A stretch of 64,000 bases of DNA. Origin: Nitrobacter sp039808345 (GTDB lineage: Bacteria; Pseudomonadota; Alphaproteobacteria; Rhizobiales; Xanthobacteraceae). How positions within the stretch are numbered: position 1 is the stretch's first letter; every line of letters starts with the position of its first letter. Under the pieces are notes generated by a model that had not been told where the DNA came from, did no database searches, and saw only the letters and a program-made list of their open reading frames with translations. Position numbers and translations under genes: made by a program. This document shows positions 60,657-64,000 of the stretch, piece by piece. Location: the NCBI RefSeq assembly GCF_047824785.1, contig NZ_CP181167.1, forward strand, positions 3,472,001 to 3,536,000. Reading direction: 5' to 3'.

Positions 60657-61247
60657 ATGACCGCGTTTCGGCCCCTGATCCTGGCGGTTGCTGCTATGGC
60701 GAGCCTGCTGCTCTCGGCCACCACAGGCTTTGCGCAGCGATTCGACGGCGATCAGCCGGGTCTCGTCGCCGATGATTCGTTCCAGCTCGACCCGGAATAC
60801 CGCAAGCAGGTGGTGCTCTACCGGACGACCGAGCCGCCCGGCACCATCATCATCCAGACCGCGGAACGTCATCTTTATCTCATTCAGGGCAATGGCCGCG
60901 CGCTCCGCTACGGCATCGGCGTCGGCCGCGCGGGTTTTCAGTGGCAGGGCATCCTCAATATCACGCGCAAGGCGGAATGGCCGGACTGGACCCCGCCCCC
61001 GGAAATGATCGCGCGCCAGCCTTACCTGCCACGCTTCATGGCGGGTGGTCCCGGTAATCCGATGGGAGCCCGCGCCATGTATCTCGGTACAACGGTCTAC
61101 CGCATCCATGGCACCAACCAGCCAGACACCATCGGGACTGCGATTTCCTCGGGCTGCTTCCGCCTGGTCAACGCCGACGTTATCGATCTGTATGATCGCA
61201 TTCCGGTCGGCACGCGCGTGATCGTGCGGCAAAAACCCAAGCTTTAG
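60657..61247 (+). CDS. L,D-transpeptidase (YkuD domain)
   Basis: 196 residues with a signal peptide (about 1-26, ending GFAQ). YkuD catalytic motif HGTNQPDTIGTAISSGCFRL (His ... SxGCxR with the nucleophile Cys). Upstream, TIIIQTAERHLYLIQGNG and YGIGVGRAGFQWQG are family strands. Cross-links peptidoglycan or attaches proteins to it in the periplasm. GAGGAG lies 6-7 bases before the start at 60657. Small, single domain, no LysM. Stands alone, 55 bases before the binding-protein gene. Confidence 0.93.
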   Translation: MTAFRPLILAVAAMASLLLSATTGFAQRFDGDQPGLVADDSFQLDPEYRKQVVLYRTTEPPGTIIIQTAERHLYLIQGNGRALRYGIGVGRAGFQWQGILNITRKAEWPDWTPPPEMIARQPYLPRFMAGGPGNPMGARAMYLGTTVYRIHGTNQPDTIGTAISSGCFRLVNADVIDLYDRIPVGTRVIVRQKPKL

Positions 61248-61302
61248 TTCATCATCACGTCATTCGCGCCGATACTTTCCGACATTGCGAGAGGGGCTAT
61301 CC

Positions 61303-62340
61303 ATGCGGACATTTCGAGGCGGTCTCCTGATAGGCCTCGCCATCGCCACCGCCATCGCGGCGATGGCGATCACCTATGAGCGCTATGACACCAAGACCCT
61401 GAAACGAACGCTCCGCCGCGACGCGGTGCTGTGCGGCGTCAACACCGGCCTGCCCGGCTTTTCGAGTTCGGACGAGAAGGGCAATTGGTCCGGCTTCGAC
61501 GTGGATTTCTGCCGCGCCGTGGCGGCCGCCATCTTCGATGATCCCTCAAAGGTGAAGTTCGTTCCCCTCGCCGTCGACGAACGGTTCAAGGAATTGCAGA
61601 GCCGCAAGGTCGATATCCTCGCGCGCAACTCCACCTGGAGCATGTCGCGGGAAACCAATTTCAACCTCTACTTCCCGGCGGTCGCCTATTATGACGGCGA
61701 AGGCTTCATGGTCCGCACCTCACGCAAGGCCAACTCCGCGCTCGATCTCGGCGACACCAAGATCTGTGTCCAGTCCGCCACCACGACCCAGCTCAACCTT
61801 GCTGATTATTTCAGGGCCAATAACCTGAAATATGAGGAGATCAGGTTCGAGAAGCTGGAGGATGTGCTGAAGGCCTATGACGAGGCCAGATGCGACGTGG
61901 TGACCGCCGACGTTTCGCAGCTCTACGCGCTGCGGCTGCGGCTGACCAAGCCCAATGAGAGCTTCATCCTGCCCGACGTGATCTCCAAGGAGCCTCTGGC
62001 GCCTGTTGTCCGCCAGCGCGACGACGACTGGATGATGATCATCAAATGGACGCTCTACGCGATGATCAATGCCGAAGAACTCGGCCTCACCTCGAAGAAT
62101 ATCGACGAGGCGATGAAATCGACCAAGCCTGACGTGATGCGGCTCGTCGGCACCGAGGGGCAATATGGCGAGGCTCTCGGGCTGACGAAGGACTGGGCGG
62201 CGCGCATCATCCGCCACGTCGGCAACTACGGCGAGGTCTACGACCGCAATATCGGCGCCGATTCAAGGCTGAAGATTCCGCGCGGCCTGAACCAGCCCTG
62301 GAACGCCGGCGGCATCATGTACGCTCCGCCGCTGCGGTAA
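61303..62340 (+). CDS. Amino-acid ABC transporter substrate-binding protein (AapJ type)
   Basis: 345 residues with a signal peptide or anchor (about 7-27, LLIGLAIATAIAAMAIT). LCGVNTGLPGFSSSDEKGNW, SGFDVDFCRAVAAAIFDDPS and KVDILARNSTWSMSRETNFN match general amino-acid binding proteins; GGIMYAPPLR closes it. Delivers L-amino acids to an inner-membrane permease; no permease or ATPase gene is in the window. The start at 61303 has GAGGGG upstream; 61285 adds 6 residues. Confidence 0.88.
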   Translation: MRTFRGGLLIGLAIATAIAAMAITYERYDTKTLKRTLRRDAVLCGVNTGLPGFSSSDEKGNWSGFDVDFCRAVAAAIFDDPSKVKFVPLAVDERFKELQSRKVDILARNSTWSMSRETNFNLYFPAVAYYDGEGFMVRTSRKANSALDLGDTKICVQSATTTQLNLADYFRANNLKYEEIRFEKLEDVLKAYDEARCDVVTADVSQLYALRLRLTKPNESFILPDVISKEPLAPVVRQRDDDWMMIIKWTLYAMINAEELGLTSKNIDEAMKSTKPDVMRLVGTEGQYGEALGLTKDWAARIIRHVGNYGEVYDRNIGADSRLKIPRGLNQPWNAGGIMYAPPLR

Positions 62341-62400
62341 ACTTCCTGTTGCAAGCGGAGTGGGATCACGGCGTGACAATCAGGCGCGCTCATTCCGGGT

Positions 62401-63072
62401 TCATTCCGGCTTGCGTTCAAACGTCAGGATGAGATTGTTGGCGGGCATATCGGTGATCTCCGCGAGCGTCAGGCCGTTGTGCCGCGCCAGCGCCGCAACC
62501 TCATCAACGTCGCGCACGCCCCACTCCGGATTGGTGTTGCGAAGACCGGCGTCGAACGCCTCGTTGCTCGGCGCGGTGTGCCGCCCGTCCCGCTTGAACG
62601 GTCCATAGAGAAACAGCCGTCCATCGGGGCGCAGACAGTGCGCGGCGCCCGCGAACAGGCCCTCGGCGACACGCCACGGCGCGATATGGATCACATTGGC
62701 GCAGAACACCGCGAGCAGCGCGCCGGGCCCCCCGTTTATTTCCGCCAATTGCCCTGGATCCGACAGATCGATCCGCCGGGGCGGCCGGACGTTGGCGAGG
62801 TTCTCGTGAGCGGTCCACGCCGCGATGCTGCGGAGATGATGATCGTTGAGATCGCTCGGCCACCAGGTGACGCCGGGCGAGTGCCGCGCGAAGAAAGCTA
62901 TGTGCTGTCCGGTGCCGCTGCCGGCCTCGAGCACATCGCCTGTCTTGCCGCGCAGGAATTTTTCGAGAACCGTCCAGATCGCGACATGGTTGCGGTGAAA
63001 CGCCGCCGCGTCGAGACGGTCATCGGCTGTCCACGGCCGGCGGTCGTTGCGGATGTCAGGATTGTCGGCCAT
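62401..63072 (-). CDS. DUF938 class I SAM-dependent methyltransferase
   Basis: 223 residues. GDVLEAGSGTGQHIAFFARH is the SAM-binding loop; TWWPSDLNDHHLRSI, NVIHIAPWRVAEGLFAGAAH and GRLFLYGPFKRDGRHTAPSN are typical of DUF938. The substrate is unknown. The start at 63072 (MADNPDIRNDRRPW) is preferred to 63108 since AAAGGCAG precedes it. Convergent with the binding-protein gene. Confidence 0.85.
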   Translation of the reverse strand: MADNPDIRNDRRPWTADDRLDAAAFHRNHVAIWTVLEKFLRGKTGDVLEAGSGTGQHIAFFARHSPGVTWWPSDLNDHHLRSIAAWTAHENLANVRPPRRIDLSDPGQLAEINGGPGALLAVFCANVIHIAPWRVAEGLFAGAAHCLRPDGRLFLYGPFKRDGRHTAPSNEAFDAGLRNTNPEWGVRDVDEVAALARHNGLTLAEITDMPANNLILTFERKPE

Positions 63073-63378
63073 GGAACGCTGCCTTTCATTCCGGCGCAAT
63101 TCCCGCACGGCGGATCCAGAATGCGGACCGTGAAGACGGAGATCAAGCCCGAATCACAGCTCCGCAGTTTCGCGTTTCTGTCCTTGAAGAGACGGCTGGA
63201 GAAACTCCTCAATTCCCCGACGGGGAAGCTTGCCAAAGGCAAGGCTTGCGACGTACGCTATCACCACCGGTGCTCTCCGAACTGCTCGGGCGATCCTGCG
63301 ACGGGATTTGTTCGGGAATTTGCACGCGCCTGAACAGCAACGCGTGCGACAGGATCGCGACGACCACAGGAGGTATTT
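63073..63378. other. Divergent gap, no gene
   Basis: 300 bases. A plus-strand frame over 63122-63333 (MRTVKTEIKPESQLRSFAFL...) is only a tail of a longer frame antisense to the methyltransferase gene, and I do not call it. No repeat was recognised. Confidence 0.4.
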
Positions 63379-63849
63379 ATGCGTCCTATCATTGCCGCGG
63401 CGGGACTGCTGATCACATTCACCGCGCACGGCTTCGCCGCCGAGTCGCAGCCCGCCGACACGCAACCTCTCCAGCCGCAACATCGTCTTGTGATCCAGGT
63501 CGACCACAATGACCGGCACACCATGGACTTCGCGCTGACCAACGCCACCGACGTGATCGAATACTATCGCGCGCTTGATCAGACGGTAGCCGTGGAAATC
63601 ATGGCGTGCGGCCCCGGCCTCCACATGCTGCGTATAGACACCTCGCCCGTGAAGGAACGCATCAAGCGTATCCGGGAAAGCGCATCCCCCAGCAGGATCC
63701 AGTTCTCGGCCTGCAACAACACCAAGCAGAGCATGGAGAAGAAGGAGGGTCGTCCGCTCGAAATGCTGCCGGGAACGATGATCGTGCCTTTGGGCGTGGT
63801 GCGGCTGTTGGAGTTGCAGGAGAAGGGCTGGAGCTACGTGCGGCCATAA
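63379..63849 (+). CDS. Exported DsrE-like protein
   Basis: 156 residues. The signal peptide (MRPIIAAAGLLITFTAHGFA) is followed by a DsrE/DsrF-like alpha/beta domain: HRLVIQVDHNDRHTMDFALT, VEIMACGPGLHMLRIDTSPV, and IQFSACNNTKQSMEK. The two cysteines (ACGPG and ACNNT) are at the positions typical of exported members. Role in sulfur trafficking is only suggested by the fold. CAGGAGGTATTT precedes the ATG. Last gene in the window, followed by a repeat. Confidence 0.8.
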   Translation: MRPIIAAAGLLITFTAHGFAAESQPADTQPLQPQHRLVIQVDHNDRHTMDFALTNATDVIEYYRALDQTVAVEIMACGPGLHMLRIDTSPVKERIKRIRESASPSRIQFSACNNTKQSMEKKEGRPLEMLPGTMIVPLGVVRLLELQEKGWSYVRP

Positions 63850-63881
63850 TCAGCCGCTGACGTTGACGCCCCGAACGCTCG

Positions 63882-64000
63882 CTAGAGCCCTTTTGCTTCT
63901 GATGGAATCAGAAGCGGGCTCCATGATTTTGATTTGCTGCGCTTTCTTCATGCGAACCGGTGTCCATCCTCGGGTCGAGCCCGAGGACATGCTTCGCTCG
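63882..64000 (-). repeat. Dispersed repeat, family A, long form (cut by the window edge)
   Basis: TAGAGCCCTTTTGCTTCTGA, a GCTTCTGA/TCAGAAGC hairpin, GCGCTTTCTTCATGCGAACC, GGTGTCCATCCTCGGGTCGA, GCCCGAGGACATGCTTCGCT. Matches 18787-18917 nearly throughout; the window ends inside it. Confidence 0.8.

Overview
The window reads as chromosomal DNA of an alphaproteobacterium of the Bradyrhizobium/Nitrobacter/Rhodopseudomonas group (Nitrobacteraceae). This is inferred from protein flavour (SdhCDAB, IalB-type protein, AapJ-type binding protein, two-gene NrdAB), from high GC, and from several families of palindromic dispersed repeats (core AAAACCGGTTTCC, ends CTAGAGC) that I associate with that group. 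The exact genus is not proven by the sequence.

Layout. 1-8.9 kb: amino-acid biosynthesis and central metabolism (asd partial, leuB, sodC, a malonyl-CoA synthetase, sdhCDA and sdhB). 9-25.5 kb: a proline-rich OmpA-type envelope protein, argG, a PAP2 phosphatase, rlmN, an IalB-type protein, a DUF1232 protein, pterin carbinolamine dehydratase, a 7Fe ferredoxin, a DUF488 protein, htpG, then a four-gene PepSY / DUF2271 / DUF4198 / ApbE operon that looks like an extracytoplasmic flavin or iron redox module, and dusA.

25.44-41.78 kb is a genomic island integrated in the 5' end of dusA. A 16-bp direct repeat (TCCAATCCATCATCGG) bounds it. The original dusA 5' end is stranded at 41.8 kb, and the island gives dusA a new start. 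The island holds a broken integrase 5' fragment fused to a truncated RepA-like ATPase gene, an iteron-like and AT-rich block, IS110, IS21 (istA with an in-frame stop) and IS3 copies, several decayed small genes, a copper/silver efflux module (Cys-rich protein, FixH-like protein, CusB, CusA), and a PrtN-like regulator beside the far end.

42-52 kb: a DapA-family lyase and class II aldolase, divergent from a MocR/PdxR-type regulator; a fecI-fecR-TonB receptor set for ferric siderophore uptake, with a shared upstream motif; a periplasmic protein; a MarR regulator; a VOC-domain protein. 52-64 kb: nrdAB, queH and metE, with one cobalamin riboswitch on each strand flanking queH (one for nrdAB, one for metE), so the B12-independent ribonucleotide reductase and methionine synthase should both be switched off by B12. 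Then come an L,D-transpeptidase, an amino-acid binding protein, a DUF938 methyltransferase, a DsrE-like exported protein and a repeat cut by the window edge.

No tRNA, rRNA or CRISPR array was recognised. Function calls come from reading motifs by eye; no database search was run.
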